DNA from: Rhexocercosporidium sp. MPI-PUGE-AT-0058
Taxonomy: Eukaryota; Ascomycota; Leotiomycetes; Helotiales
DNA: 64,000 nucleotides
Direction of reading: 5' to 3'
Assembly: GCA_020746875.1 (NCBI GenBank)
Contig: JAGTJL010000002.1
Span: 744,001-808,000, forward strand
Positions within the stretch are counted from its first letter, which is position 1. Every line of letters starts with the position of its first letter. Made by a program: the position numbers and the translations under genes. Under the pieces are notes generated by a model, which saw only the letters and a list, made by a program, of their open reading frames with translations, did no database searches and was not told the DNA's origin. Shown piece after piece: positions 43,002 to 54,202 of this stretch.

Positions 43002-43399
43002 TGTTCAATTATGTTCGAGGATCGTGAAGAGGAGGATTCTCGGTAGTAGTTGGGCCGTCGAGTTGCATAGATGCGAAGGGTGAAGACTTCATGTTGGGTT
43101 GAGGCTGGCGCACTCAGCTGGGCGGCAGCCTCGCGGCAATAGCATCGTCGTATATCACTGGAAGCACGTAAGGCTGGCCCAGTCGCTCGGGCTGACTAAC
43201 GAAGTCAACCTCGATTAAGAATAATATATTCTTGTTGCTGAGAGGGAAGCTAAAGAAATCTGGGAATTTAAAGATGGAAAAAGAAACTTAGGACCCTGAT
43301 TCTACCTTCGATCATCCATTTGGTGCGAGCTTCCATCAGCATTGAGATGTGGAGATGTGAAAGTTAGCATAGCTTAGCAGCGGGGCTGCGGCTCCGCGA

Positions 43400-43712
43400 A
43401 CGGTCACGTATCTGCTTCTGCTCTGTGCGTCTGCCATTCCACCTTGGTCGGAAGCGTAAGAATACAGGGCCAGAGGCAAGTGAGGCAGAGCTAGAGTCAG
43501 AAGTGGAAGTGGAAGTGGTGAGTAGTACGAAGAAGGTGAAAAAGGGCAAGGGCACTCGTATCCGCAGGCGTAGAAGTACTGCGGTAGAGGCACGCGAGCC
43601 AGAAGCAGAGCCAGAACTACAGCCAGAACCACAGCCAGAGCCACAACTGGAGCCCGCGCCTTGGAGGGCACCAGTGGCGAATTTATCGTATCTCATTTCT
43701 GCTATCACCTAA
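43400..43712 (+). pseudogene. Fot1/pogo transposase C-terminal fragment
   Basis: The frame encodes a basic stretch (KGKGTRIRRRR) then a Glu-Pro repeat ('PELQPEPQPEPQLEPAPWRA'), close to the tail of the Fot1-like fragment at 46,860-47,077 (G-K-R-G-R-K-R-K, E-P-E-P-E, PWRAPVA). Only this low-complexity tail remains. It lies in the 5' flank of NLR copy 3. Confidence 0.5.
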
Positions 43713-44384
43713 TGTAATAATCTTGCAATCGAGGAACAAAGATAGCATATCTCTAGATAATTTACTTCATCAAAGCTTCCTTGTTCCGACTGTGACACCA
43801 TTCTATTCTGATCTTGGGTTGTGTAGGTTCGATTCTTCATCTTCCCACTCGTTCCGTTCTCTACCTCTCGCCAGATCGAGGATTCTGTTTGTGTGTATGT
43901 GTGTTCCTATACATACACGCTATGCACCGCCATTTCAAAGAGATGCAGCCAGGAATTTGAACTCGTAAAGCCAGTTACTTCTAGCATTTGGGCCAGTCGT
44001 CTTCTCAAATCCATACGCATTGATGGGCACTACATAGACCTGCGAGATACGTGTTGATGTCGCTGCTCGTAGGGTAACTTGGTCGGAAGAGAGTGTTCAG
44101 GTTGGGAGGAAGGTAGGGACTTCAGCAACGTTCGCAACGTTGCTTGCCTCGATTGTCAGCATCCAGGTCAGCGTGCTAGATGAAGCTGTGAATATAGAGG
44201 TTAGGGTTCTGCAGACCAAATACATTGACACCTTACTAGGATAATCTGTGTGAATAAGGCATTGCGTTCGATGCTACTGCTGACCTGGTATTGTTGAGAA
44301 CGGAGGCCTCATCGCCTTAGGCCAAAGCCGCAAGCTGTTGCAAGCTTCTCTACTGATTATATAAGCGGAACTGCGGCGAAACTG

Positions 44385-44822
44385 CCGAGACTTTGCGGGG
44401 AGGTGCGGGGTCGGTCCGTCCCCCATCAGAAGTACCGAACTGCGTGGCGGCCCTGCAATTATTTGCATGCCACAGCAGCCACAAAGCTTATAAGGGTCTC
44501 GGATAGTAAAAAAAATGGATTTGAAGCTTAGATAAGATTTTTTGAGATGTGCAAAGGATAATAAGGCTCGCCAGGATAGCTGTGGCAGAAGACTCGTACT
44601 AAAGCTTAAATGGATGCTTCTAACAAATCAGGCGAAAGGGCGGCGATGCGAAGATAAAATTTTCTTCGGAAGTTGTCAAATTGATAATAAATAGCGATGT
44701 AATGCTATTGATCTTTTGTTTTTATAAATTAATAAGCTGGTGTGGAGTTGAGAATGAATAAAGTTAAAGTACCTTATGTTTTTCTCGGCACGTAGGGTTT
44801 CTCGGCACGCAGGGAGGGACGT
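44385..44822 (-). repeat. Right long TIR without an intact partner
   Basis: Ends ...GGGAGGGACGT before TA (44823-44824) and matches the right TIR of element 1, including the inner CCCCGCACCTCC block and 'GCCACAGCAGCCACAAAGC'. It belongs to the element carrying NLR copy 3, whose opposite end decays near 33,300. Confidence 0.8.
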
Positions 44823-45369
44823 TACCAAGTTAGAAATCGTTATCAGCTTTGTGGCTGCTGTAGACCGCAAATTCATCTAAGGTCGACAGGTGGGACAGTA
44901 CCTCGAATCGACTAACTTAACGAGGTTTGGTTACTGTAGGGTAAAACGACCCCGCGCTCTCCCCGCATTTCATGACGGACGCAATAAATGGCAGCCTCAG
45001 ATTTAAGGCTAGATAATTCGAACATGGCAGAATTCGAAGCTCGGGCACCAAATTTCTGTTTCTGCCATCCACCTTCCAGTTCCTTCAGCTTTCCCCTCAG
45101 AAGAACAAATCATGCTCAATCGAGAGTGAGTTCGAATATCCTATGCCACCTATGACCTCCAGAATACCTGCGGTAAGCCTGGGCGATTGGCTGGTCTTGC
45201 GCGAGTGATACGAAGATGGCATTGCCGTGAGGCTGCCCTCAGCTGAGTGCACCAGCCTCAACCCGACGTCCTCTTCCCAATCTTCACCTCACTTCGCATC
45301 TATGCAATTTCGACGGCTCAACGACTACCGAACACTCTCTCTCCTGCGATCTACGAACCTATTCGAATA

Positions 45370-46062
45370 ATGCGTCTGCTACAGTACAACAACGATAGCG
45401 ATTTCAGCCTGACCGAGGTCTTTGAGAGCGAAATACCCAAGTATGCTATACTTTCGCACAGATGGGAAGCGGAGGAGGTTACCTTTGATAACTTGATGGA
45501 TGACACGGGCAAGACTAAGACTGATTATAAGAAAATCCGGTTCTGCGGAGAACAAGCTCGCCGGGATCGCATACAATATTTCTGGGTCGATACATGTTAC
45601 ATCAACAAAACAAACAACACTAAGCTTACAGAGGCCATGAACTCAATGTTTCGCTGGTACCGCGATGCTGCCAAATGCTACATCTATCTATCAGACGTTC
45701 TGGAACCTGCCTCCGTCACTGACGATAACATTCGCTTACTACTGCCTTGGGAACCGGCTTTCCGAGCAAGCAAGTGGTTCACGCGAGGGTGGGCTCTTCA
45801 AGAGCTCCTCGCTCCAACTTCAGTTGAATTCTTCTCCCGATATGGCAAGCGACTGGGAGATAAGAAAACTCTCAAGCAACAAATTCACGAGATAACGTAC
45901 TTGAAGAAACCCCTCTGTCTCAATTCGGAGTCGACGAGCGATTGTCATGGGCGGAAAATCGAGACACTACGCGCGGAGAAGACAAGGCGTATTCACTGTT
46001 AGGCATGTTTGGCATTTATTTGCCGCTCATCTACGGCGAAGGGAGAGAGCACGCGTTCAAAC
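45370..46062 (+). pseudogene. HET-domain fragment of a fourth NLR-type copy
   Basis: ATG 45370 reads 'MRLLQYNNDSDFSLTEVFES', 'PKYAILSHRWEAEEVTF', 'RGWALQELLAPTSVEFFS'. One frameshift near 45,900 breaks it. The following frame restores 'SQFGVDERLSWAENRD' and 'AYSLLGMFGIYLPLIYGEG'. It stops abruptly at about 46,062, where Fot1-like sequence begins. The 44,830-45,240 flank resembles the left subterminal region of element 1 ('CAGCTTTGTGGCTGCTGTAG'). NACHT and WD40 parts are absent. Trp codons are still intact, unlike copies 1 and 3. Confidence 0.8.
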
Positions 46063-47077
46063 GGCGCTCAAGCGTGTATTTGATCCACAAACGAGAGGAC
46101 AGGCTAACCAGAAACCACGAGTGCTGATTTGTGACGGTTTCGGGACGCACGAGACCCTCGAAGCCTTAGAGTTTTGTTTCGAAAATAATATTCTCCTGTG
46201 TCGTCACCCCTCTCACACCTCCCACAAGCTCCAGCCCTGTGACGTCGGAGTGTTTCGCCCCCTTGAAGGCGGCCTACCGCGACGAGGCTGAGAGGCTGTT
46301 CCAAGGAGGTACAAATACAGTCGGCAAGCAACATTTCACCTCTCTGTACAGCCCTGCAAGAGAGAAGGCGTTCACGAAGAGAAATATCATGAAAGCATGG
46401 GCTGCTTGTGGTCTGTTTCCGCTCAACCCAGACAGAGTCCTTCGGGTGACACCACAGCCGCCTGCTCAATCAACTGTTCCAAGGGTCGATGATATACAGA
46501 TGGGTGCGTGTCGTCAAGACGACGTACCACTAACGCCTGCGACGCCAGTGTCAGCAGAGGGTCTTGTATCGCTGCATAATCTGATCAAACAGGATGCTCA
46601 TACGCTTCATGAGACGAGTGTACAACGCCTAGAGAGGCATGTAAAAAGCCTTGTCGACGCCGCCTAGATATTCATCGCCGAACGTGACCTCCTCCAAGAT
46701 CAAAAACAGATGTTGACCAGAATGAATAACGAAGCCAAGGTTCGCCGATCAACTGGGTCAGTCGTACTAGGCAAGGGGAAGGGGAAGGTAATGAGCTTTG
46801 AGGACATCGTGGTGGCGCAAGCAGCGCGTGCTGCGAAGGAGGTCATCAAAGGCAAGGGGAAACGTGGTCGAAAGCGTAAAAGTGCTGCGCTACAGGCAGA
46901 TGAGCCAGAGCCAGAAGTGGCGTGTTTGCGAAAGATGCCATGAACGGCAGAGGAAAACGTGGTCAGAAGCGTAAGAGTGCTGCACAAGAGGCATATGGGC
47001 CAGAGCCAGAGCCAGAAGCGGCGCGGGTGATCGAAGCGCCAGTGCCATGGAGGGCACCAGTTGCGCGGATGATATGA
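46062..47077 (+). pseudogene. Fot1/pogo transposase fragment (DDE_1), broken
   Basis: It starts mid-protein ('VLICDGFGTHETLEALEFCF', the DDE_1 region with Asp) and continues 'PSHTSHKLQPCDVGVF'. After a shift near 46,240 it reads 'PLKAAYRDEAERLFQGGTN', 'FTKRNIMKAWAACGLFPLNP', then past a TAG at 46,665 into the basic and Glu-Pro-rich tail ending at 47077 (PWRAPVARMI). The N-terminal DNA-binding half is missing. Confidence 0.85.
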
Positions 47078-48383
47078 GACTGTTGCACGAAAAAATAGAG
47101 AATCGTTTCTCATTTCCTTCAGTTCGGATTTGGTGTTTGGAGGCAGGAAATCGGATACAAGTAATGTTCGTAGCATTCTCGGCGCAATAGAAGAAGATGG
47201 AGTTATAGTTCGCCTGTAAGTCATTAGCAAGCAGTCTTTGTGTCGAGGCCAGACTCTTAACTCAAATCTTTGACAACAATTCTCAGCTGCGTCTCGAGGA
47301 GTGTTCCACTTCCTGCCAGTTGATAGCGCTGTGGGCGGGACCAAGCACTGCGGTCGTCTTGGAAAATCGGATGTTATTGTGTTGCATTTGAAGATGGCAA
47401 GTACAATCTGTGATTGCGAGGCATGTGGATATTTTTCTCCATGATCTGTCTGCTCGGAGCCGTACGAACCTGCTGTAGTGAAAACATCATGCCTGCTACG
47501 AGTTGATTCCGCTAGCAATCACAACGATCTCGCGAACAAGACGAAAGCATGTTCCGTCTGAGAAGTCTACACCACCGCGGCCTACTTATTGCCCGACGCA
47601 GTACCATTTCGACTCTCCACTCCTCACCAGCTCACGACGTCCTACCCATGTGTGTATGGATCCGTACGTCTGCGCGGTGCACAACCATCTCGTACAGATG
47701 CACCCAGAAGTTCGACTTGGAGAGAAAGGCGCCCCAGTACTTGGGGAACGCGGGTCCTTGCAGTACCATCCCACCAACGGGCGCTGCACAGGTCAGCGTT
47801 GTCCGCGTCGGTGTCGCTCGTTAGGTCGTCGGATAAGTCGGCGGGGACATCATCGGCCGGTGCAGAGTGGCTCCGTCGTGAGCATCGCTTGGTAGTTTTG
47901 GTCAGAGGGTGGAGTGTGGGGAAGGGTCTTGGACCTTTGGGGGGTGACTCACCAGATACCGTTTATGCACTGGCTTATCGGCAGACCTGTTGTCCAGCCA
48001 ACCACCAACGGGGATTTACATGCTCAGATGCAGCTTGCCGCTCAAGCGCCTGCTCGAATCCAACGACGACGAGTCCGCCTTTCGATCATCAAAGAAATCT
48101 TTTCGATGATTGTATTAAGGGATGGCTCGAGGATCAACCGGAACAAGGGCAGTTTGAACTCGCGAGCGCTCTACCAAGCTTCATACAGCGCGTCATGAGC
48201 GACACTCCGGCCCAACCGTGGGCAGCAGGACCCCTCGATCGCCCAGGGTCACCGAGCAAGAGACAACGAACTTCAGAGACAAATTCGAGCTCACAATGGG
48301 TTGAACGGATTTCTCGTCTTGACGGTGATTCTGCCCTTTCAACATTTACTGAACCAACACCATCGGCATGTACTGTACAATCG
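47078..48383. other. Unassigned stretch with overlapping open frames
   Basis: A 272-codon plus-strand frame (47589-48407) and overlapping frames exist, but none shows a known domain. The amino-acid mix (Arg/Ser/Thr/Pro-rich) looks like out-of-frame or degraded sequence. It could be remnants between Fot1 and the CorA-like gene. Confidence 0.35.
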
Positions 48384-50687
48384 TTATGCCGGGTCAATTG
48401 TGCTTAACTCAATGCCGCCTCTCCGGCGGCGGGGAGCTCTGCCTATGATTCTCATGATTCTGTCAAATGATCCAAGTACTCCCTCGACAGGATTTGTGGT
48501 CTCCACAGCCACCGACTTCGGTTGAACCAATGCCGCGAAGCGTTCGCAGAGCCTGGCCCTGTGCAAGGGAGCAGTTCGGGCGGCCCACATTAGTACAGCG
48601 ATGACGATAACCGACATCAGAAAAGATGCAGGGCTCTGTGTCAAGAAGATCACTTTCTCCTGCATACTGAACATGGCAGCTGCGAGGACGACAGGATAGA
48701 AGAGCTGAAGTTTTATGTGTGTGAGTTTGGTTTCTTGGTAGGAGTAAGGTTTGTGACTTACGTTGTTCACCATGGAGGCGTGTTCTGCTGCCATGTGCTG
48801 ACGCTGTGCAACTTCCCTCCCTTCCTGGAGAAGCTGGAGTTGTATCTATATGGTTCAGTATGCTGCAGTCTCGGGAGATGGTATATTCAAGAGGGCCAGG
48901 AAAAGCAGGGACGCACGAATCGGGCAAGGTCCTGTCTCAGCTGTTCCCTTAGGTGCTCTAGTGTTTTTTGGTGAGTCCGTAACGACTCAAACGACTTGTT
49001 GATTTCTCGGAGGCATTCGCTGCATCCTGGTGGAGGCTTGGTTTCTGGTGGACCATACTCTGAAAAGCACCCGATGTCTCCCTTCTTAAAGGCATCCCAG
49101 GCATCGACCGTTCTTGACAGGACAAGCAATAGTTTAGTCAAGAGTGTGGTGGTTTTGGTTGTCCACTCCTCAGACTTTCTCTTACTCCTCTCCTGTTTTC
49201 CCCCTGTGTCTGAGGGAGAAGTGCAATGTGACAAGGAGAACGCATAGTCGTCAGTCTATGCAAGGTGTCAGTTATCTGGCATTGCCAAGTATAATAGTGG
49301 AACTACATCAACAATAATATTCGAAGGCTTTGAACCATACAGGAAGCTTTGGCTGGCATTTGGCTGCTGAAATTATCCCGGAATGTAGGAAGCTTGTGAA
49401 CTTACATACTCTCCAACAATTCCCTCCAACCTCGAGACCACTTCGCGCCATTCATGCATGACTCTACCCATTCGACTCTTGAATACCCTCAAGAAGTATC
49501 GGCGGGGGTCCCTGATGGGTGGGGCTGCAGGGCAATCGTCTGCTGGCAGCGGGTCACGGTCCAAGCAAGGCAAGCCCTCTTCCTGTTGCCTCTCTTGCTC
49601 AAGGGCCTCTACGCTCTCTCGATTTTCGTCGTCCTCAAAGAAAATTTCGTTGAAGAAATAAGCAACCCATCGATAATTACTCGACCCTGTCACGATGCAA
49701 GAAATTTGAGCCTCGTGGAGGCATTCCATCGTGGGTTCCGCAGTCGTGAAGGAATCTTCTACCTCTTGTCGCAAAAAAGAAAGGTTCTGAGACCGCCTCA
49801 GCGGTTGGCCATCGGCTCTTCGGCGGTGGTCCAGTCGTAGGCTGTTGTCCTTCCTCCAGGCGAAGAATGGCATATGGAATGCCAAGGCAAAGGTACTGCG
49901 GTGGCCATGCTGGTGGGTACGTCAGGACTTGTGGTGAAGATATTCCATAGCCATGACACCAGATGTTGCTCACTACTTACCGGATTTACTGTAGCTTCAA
50001 CAGCGGGCTTAAATGCGACATGTCTGTGAAGTGCGTCTCTCAGTACAAGCGCTTGGCGGGCTGGTACCGTGCCCACAAGTGAGTGAATTGTCCACGCGTC
50101 TAAGTCTTGTATATAGCTGAACGGCAATTAGTTCCGTGTGTGGAGGTTGCCATAAGACTCACATTATTCGTCGATCGGCGTCTGGTTCAGATTCCTCCCC
50201 TGCGACTCCGGTTCCGCTCGTTTGCTTGTCCGCTAAGTCAATATCTGCTATGGGATAGAATCTCTACAAAATGGTCAGCATGGCTCCTATAAGGCCTGGA
50301 TATCACTTGGTGCCTTACCTCTCTCAACAGCTCTTGATACAGTCTCAGAGCAGTCAACGGACCCCTGCATACTCTGCGCCTTCCAGTCTCATCGACGTTG
50401 CTCCATTCATCGAGCCATGCTACAGGCTGTCGGGCTTTGGCATTAGTCACTGCCTGAAGAGCTCCTAAGCTTGCCTCGGCTTTATTGCACAGTCCTTCTA
50501 CATCTTCTATCGGATAGAGGTGTCTATTAGTTTCTTCACGTTGTCGCATGAAGAACCCAATTAGGCTCCCCTCAGCCTCCTCCTTCGCTTTGATGTATGG
50601 CGTGTTCTCGGTTTCATAATTAGGGTCCGACGACGTTGCAAATGCTGGGCTCCAGGCACCGGTCAGAGATTCCAGGGGGTTGCTCAT
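48384..50687 (-). CDS. CorA-like membrane protein, eight exons, 637 aa
   Basis: The model is complement(join(48384..48704, 48762..48845, 48917..49255, 49307..49366, 49406..49909, 49981..50116, 50163..50263, 50319..50687)). All seven junctions have GT..AG ends and agree in phase, so the gene is intact. The N-terminal 500 residues are soluble, with Trp/Arg-rich blocks ('FALAFHMPFFAWRKDNSLRL', 'YRWVAYFFNEIFFEDDENRE') and a coiled coil ('FESLRTHQKTLEHLREQLRQ'). Two helices follow ('LFYPVVLAAAMFSMQ', 'SFLMSVIVIAVLMW'), placed as in fungal CorA-like proteins where a coiled coil leads into a helical hairpin. The GMN loop of true Mg2+ channels is not present (F-S-M-Q), so transport is doubtful. It sits as apparent cargo in the composite. 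Confidence 0.65.
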
Positions 50688-51850
50688 TTGTTGTAACTGT
50701 TGGTTACTCCCTCACCAGCTGTAGGTTCGTGGGTTTGCCTGAATGTACGTTAATGCCTCTTACAGTACCTATTGCCGACGCATCTACAATGCAACCGAGG
50801 ACCACAGGGACCCGGCAAAGGATGAAGACAGCAGTATGATATCTTTCGTTATCATAGTGTTCATACTTCACCATAAGTCCAGTTAATGAACCGCAACAAA
50901 ACGAGGGAAGAGGAAGGATTCGAAAGCATGCCTAATGAGTTAAGGAATAAATGAATGAATGGGTTCTTATGTGCCATATAGCAGCTACCAGCCTCCAAGG
51001 CTAAAAGCTAGGGTCCTTCACCTCGCTTGTATCTGAATCTTCTCAACCTTACAGTCCACACACCGGGTGTGGTCGCAGTTACTGCATAATTCCACTGTAA
51101 TAGGTATCCGAACTTGAAAGCAATAACACTAGAACAAATCAGTATCCATGTAGTGGGAGCATCACCTTGGTTGTCGATATACGCACACACTCCCATATCC
51201 ATGTATATCGCTTTCTCGGTGGTGCCTAAGGGAGCATTGAGTGTCAAATTATGACTGGACTCTGTAAAGGTTGGGCTGTAAACGTTGGGCTGTAAAGGTA
51301 GTGTTACCATGTTTTATGTCCTCTCCTGCATTGGAGTCGAGGGTCCGAGGCGGATAGTAAAAGGTCACTTGATTAACTGACAACCAATCCTCCTTCCATT
51401 TGGGCCTCAATTAAATCCAGTTGGCTATAACTGGAGGTCTTGGGCTAAACAATTTGGGTCGAAGCTACGAAGTCTTGTACCCTCAACAATGTAGTAGTGT
51501 TATACATGGCTGCGAGACGGACAAAGCAGCCTTATGTAGTCGACAACTTGAAGGGACAATATGCTCCTCAATAGGAGATCGGATTATGAAAATGGCTTCT
51601 GCATTTCTGGAAGATAGCTGCCTTTCCCCGGTGCATCCTTATTCGCCGCAATGGAGACTAGAATGGTTGAGACACGCTTGTTGCTATAACTTACGACCGA
51701 CGGACAGCGGTTGGGCCTCACCGCAACGTCCAGGGAACTAAGAGCCTTGCTGGGCGGCTTGGTTGGGCCGTCAGGCAGCAAGGCTGCGAGCCTCGCCCAA
51801 AAGGGCTTAGTTTTGTGTGGGCAGCACCTGCGGAACTCACCAGCGCGCAC
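50688..51850. other. Intergenic, no gene seen
   Basis: Lies between the CorA-like gene and the C2H2 remnant. Several short frames have no family features, and I see no TIR motif. Confidence 0.4.
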
Positions 51851-52089
51851 GCCTTTGACTGTGTTCGAGCTTTCGACAGCGAAGAGGCGCTACAGCAGCA
51901 CCTGCGGGACCCCGTATGCACCAACAGGATACGGAAACCCCTTTGGATGTCTTTCCCCGCTCTTTCCCAACGTTTGATTATGACCCTTCTCTCCCACCAG
52001 CTTCGTCGTTTGCCAACTTGCGGGAACACGAAGGATGGCGCCGTGGCAGTGCCGCGTCTAACGATGCGTGGAACAGATATCTGACCTAG
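51851..52089 (+). pseudogene. C2H2-type zinc-finger protein remnant
   Basis: 'AFDCVRAFDSEEALQQHLRD' looks like a fungal C2H2 finger (D-C-x-R-A-F-x-S-x-E-A-L-x-x-H). After a one-base shift near 51,915, 'LDVFPRSFPTFDYDPSLPPA' and 'NLREHEGWRRGSAASNDAWN' continue to a stop at 52087. The finger's first Cys is changed or missing, and upstream coding sequence is not recognisable. It is the 3' end of a dead gene. Confidence 0.55.
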
Positions 52090-52356
52090 TATTGTTGCTG
52101 ACGGTGACACCGCCCGGCAAAACGCACCAACGATAAGTTCTGCTTACCTGTTGATTATATAGGCGGAACGGAATTTGCCTTCGTACTTCTTAGCTTGCTA
52201 AGAATAGAAGGGCTTCGAAAAGCTTACCGAAACTTTTTTCAGGCCAAAAAAATTCGCTAATCCGAATGAGGCTACTCAAAATTTTACAGAACGGGCGGAT
52301 ATCTCATACTTTATACACGTGACTCTTCTGATCTTACTCTGTCATATTATGATCTG

Positions 52357-54166
52357 ATGTCTCCTCCTCTTCCACCGTTTCTTACCTCTTCTATGTCTCA
52401 AGCAGATAGCTCCCAAAAGCTGCCTAGTCTAGAGAGTGCAGAGTGGCACCTTGCAAATGAGCAAGGGTTAGTTGCTATCGAACTTCAGAGGGAGAAGGTT
52501 CAGGACCTAGAACAGACGCTGCAACGAGCAAATCGAGAGAGTGTAGAACTAGAATACCAGAGGAACAAGGATGACGTGTTGAGTTCTAAGGAGGGGATTC
52601 GAGAGTTAGACCGTCAAGCACGCCAGCGTTGGCTTGCTGATGCTGCTCGGCGACAAACAGAGAAGCTAGCTGCGGCTGAGAAACTCCAGAGGGAAAAAAC
52701 CGAACAGCGAGCCCTAAGGGAAAAGGTTCGAACGGGAGAGCGACAGCGTAAGCTTGACGATGATGCTGCTAAGCGCCTTGAGGTTCGACGTGTGAAAGCG
52801 CAACAAGAGGCTGAGCGTGGAGAGAGGTCGAGACTCAATAGTCTTGCTATTGTTCAGCAGACTCAAGAAACCTGGCGTTTACAAGATGAAGCCCGTGCTA
52901 CGAAGCAAAAACGATTACAGAACAGATCTGAGGTGCAAGCTGGAGGCCGATTCAAGCGCCCGGCGAGTACTCAGGAGGCTATTGATCCTAGTCCCAAGAG
53001 GACGTTGGCCCGATTCGACGGCGGACAATCAAGGTATGTTAGGCTGGTCTGGATCTAGGAATCCTGACGATAATTGTTTTAGGCCGAGGAATCCTCGACG
53101 ATTAAAACTCGACTTTGATGGCGAGATCCCGTCCTTTCTACGACAGGAGTTTGAGAATATGGGGACCGTTTCTTCAGCTTTCCCAGAGATTATTACGCCA
53201 ACTATCAAGATGTCATGTATGAGAGCTTACCAAAGGGCCATGGCGCACGCCTCTGTACGACTACCTTGTGGAATCTGTGGCGGCTTATTCCAAGAGGATC
53301 ATATCCTTTCTCTTTCTCTCCAAGATGAGAATTTGCACCATTATCTCCACACTACTCAAACGAACCCGGATTCCTGTGCAATTAGCAACGGCCGGCTATC
53401 GCTTTGTCTGTCCTGTAATTCTTATATTGCGAAAAAGAATATCCCGCCCTTGTCTGCTGGAAACTTTGTGAACCGACTATTCTGCCAAGAATATCCAGCT
53501 GCTCTAAGAGATCTCAATACTGTCGAAGAACGGTTTATTGCTCGTGCCCATGTTATTGGTGCTTTCCTGAAGCTTACCTCTGGAGCACAAAAGGGCATCA
53601 GTTATAGGGGGGCACGCGGTCATTATGTTGCTGTGAAGCAGGACCCGAGTAACATCCTTTCAATCCTACCTACGAAGAGACTACAAGACCACACTACTAT
53701 TACTGTGAGCTGGGAAAAGGAGACTCCACCTTCGGAGGAGAACCTGGCTCGCTTCTGCTCAGTGAATAAGAATAAGGTTTTACAGGCCTTATTGTGGCTG
53801 TGCGCCCATAACCCTGTGTATGCGTCAGTGAAGATCGACTATGAGCTGTTAGATTCCTGGCCTCAAGACCACATCCCGCAAGAGATTCGAGATGCATTCC
53901 TTACTTTGCAGACCAACACGGCTTCTGGAGTTCAAGATGAGCGGGAGGGTTACGCAACTTCTCTACAAGACGGCTTGTTTGAGAATGAGCTTGATGCAGA
54001 GGTAGAAGGTCCTGAACCGGGCACAATTGTTAGCCGGTCGTTCTTTTCCGACTTCCATGGTCAGGATCCACAGGCCACTACTGCCTTGCTAACTAGTCTT
54101 CAAGCAGTTCTAGAGAGCAGGGATTCTGAGGCTGTACACGGCATGTCTAAATCCCTTTCGGCCTGA
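52357..54166 (+). CDS. Helitron protein, N-terminal part (coiled coil + DUF6570-like)
   Basis: The model is join(52357..53033, 53083..54166). The 49-bp intron (GTATGT...GTTTTAG) restores Arg and phase 2. Residues about 20-190 form a long charged coiled coil ('REKVRTGERQRKLDDDAAKR'). The second part has a Cys/His cluster ('LPCGICGGLFQEDHI', 'LSLCLSCNSYIAKK') and helices typical of the region preceding Helitron_like_N in fungal Helitrons (DUF6570-like). The stop at 54164 is probably not the original end. The next exon frame opens at 54203 ('EIESVPRSRVDNTG') after TTATATAAG, so a further intron or small lesion joins it to the RepHel part. Confidence 0.72.
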
Positions 54167-54202
54167 ACCTGAGTCCCTTACTGATAGCTGCCGTTATATA
54201 AG

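Noticed and set aside
43336..43708. Minus-strand frames of 111 and 114 aa
   Set aside because: They are antisense shadows of the Glu-Pro-rich Fot1 tail.
29450..44824. Pairing the left end at 29448 with the right end at 44822 as one element
   Set aside because: The split MITE shows that 29448 belongs with 60450, and 44822 is adjacent to NLR copy 3, whose 3' flank fades at about 33,300.
47589..48407. A 272-aa protein on the plus strand
   Set aside because: It has no domain features and biased Arg/Ser/Pro composition, and its end overlaps the last exon of the well-supported minus-strand gene.
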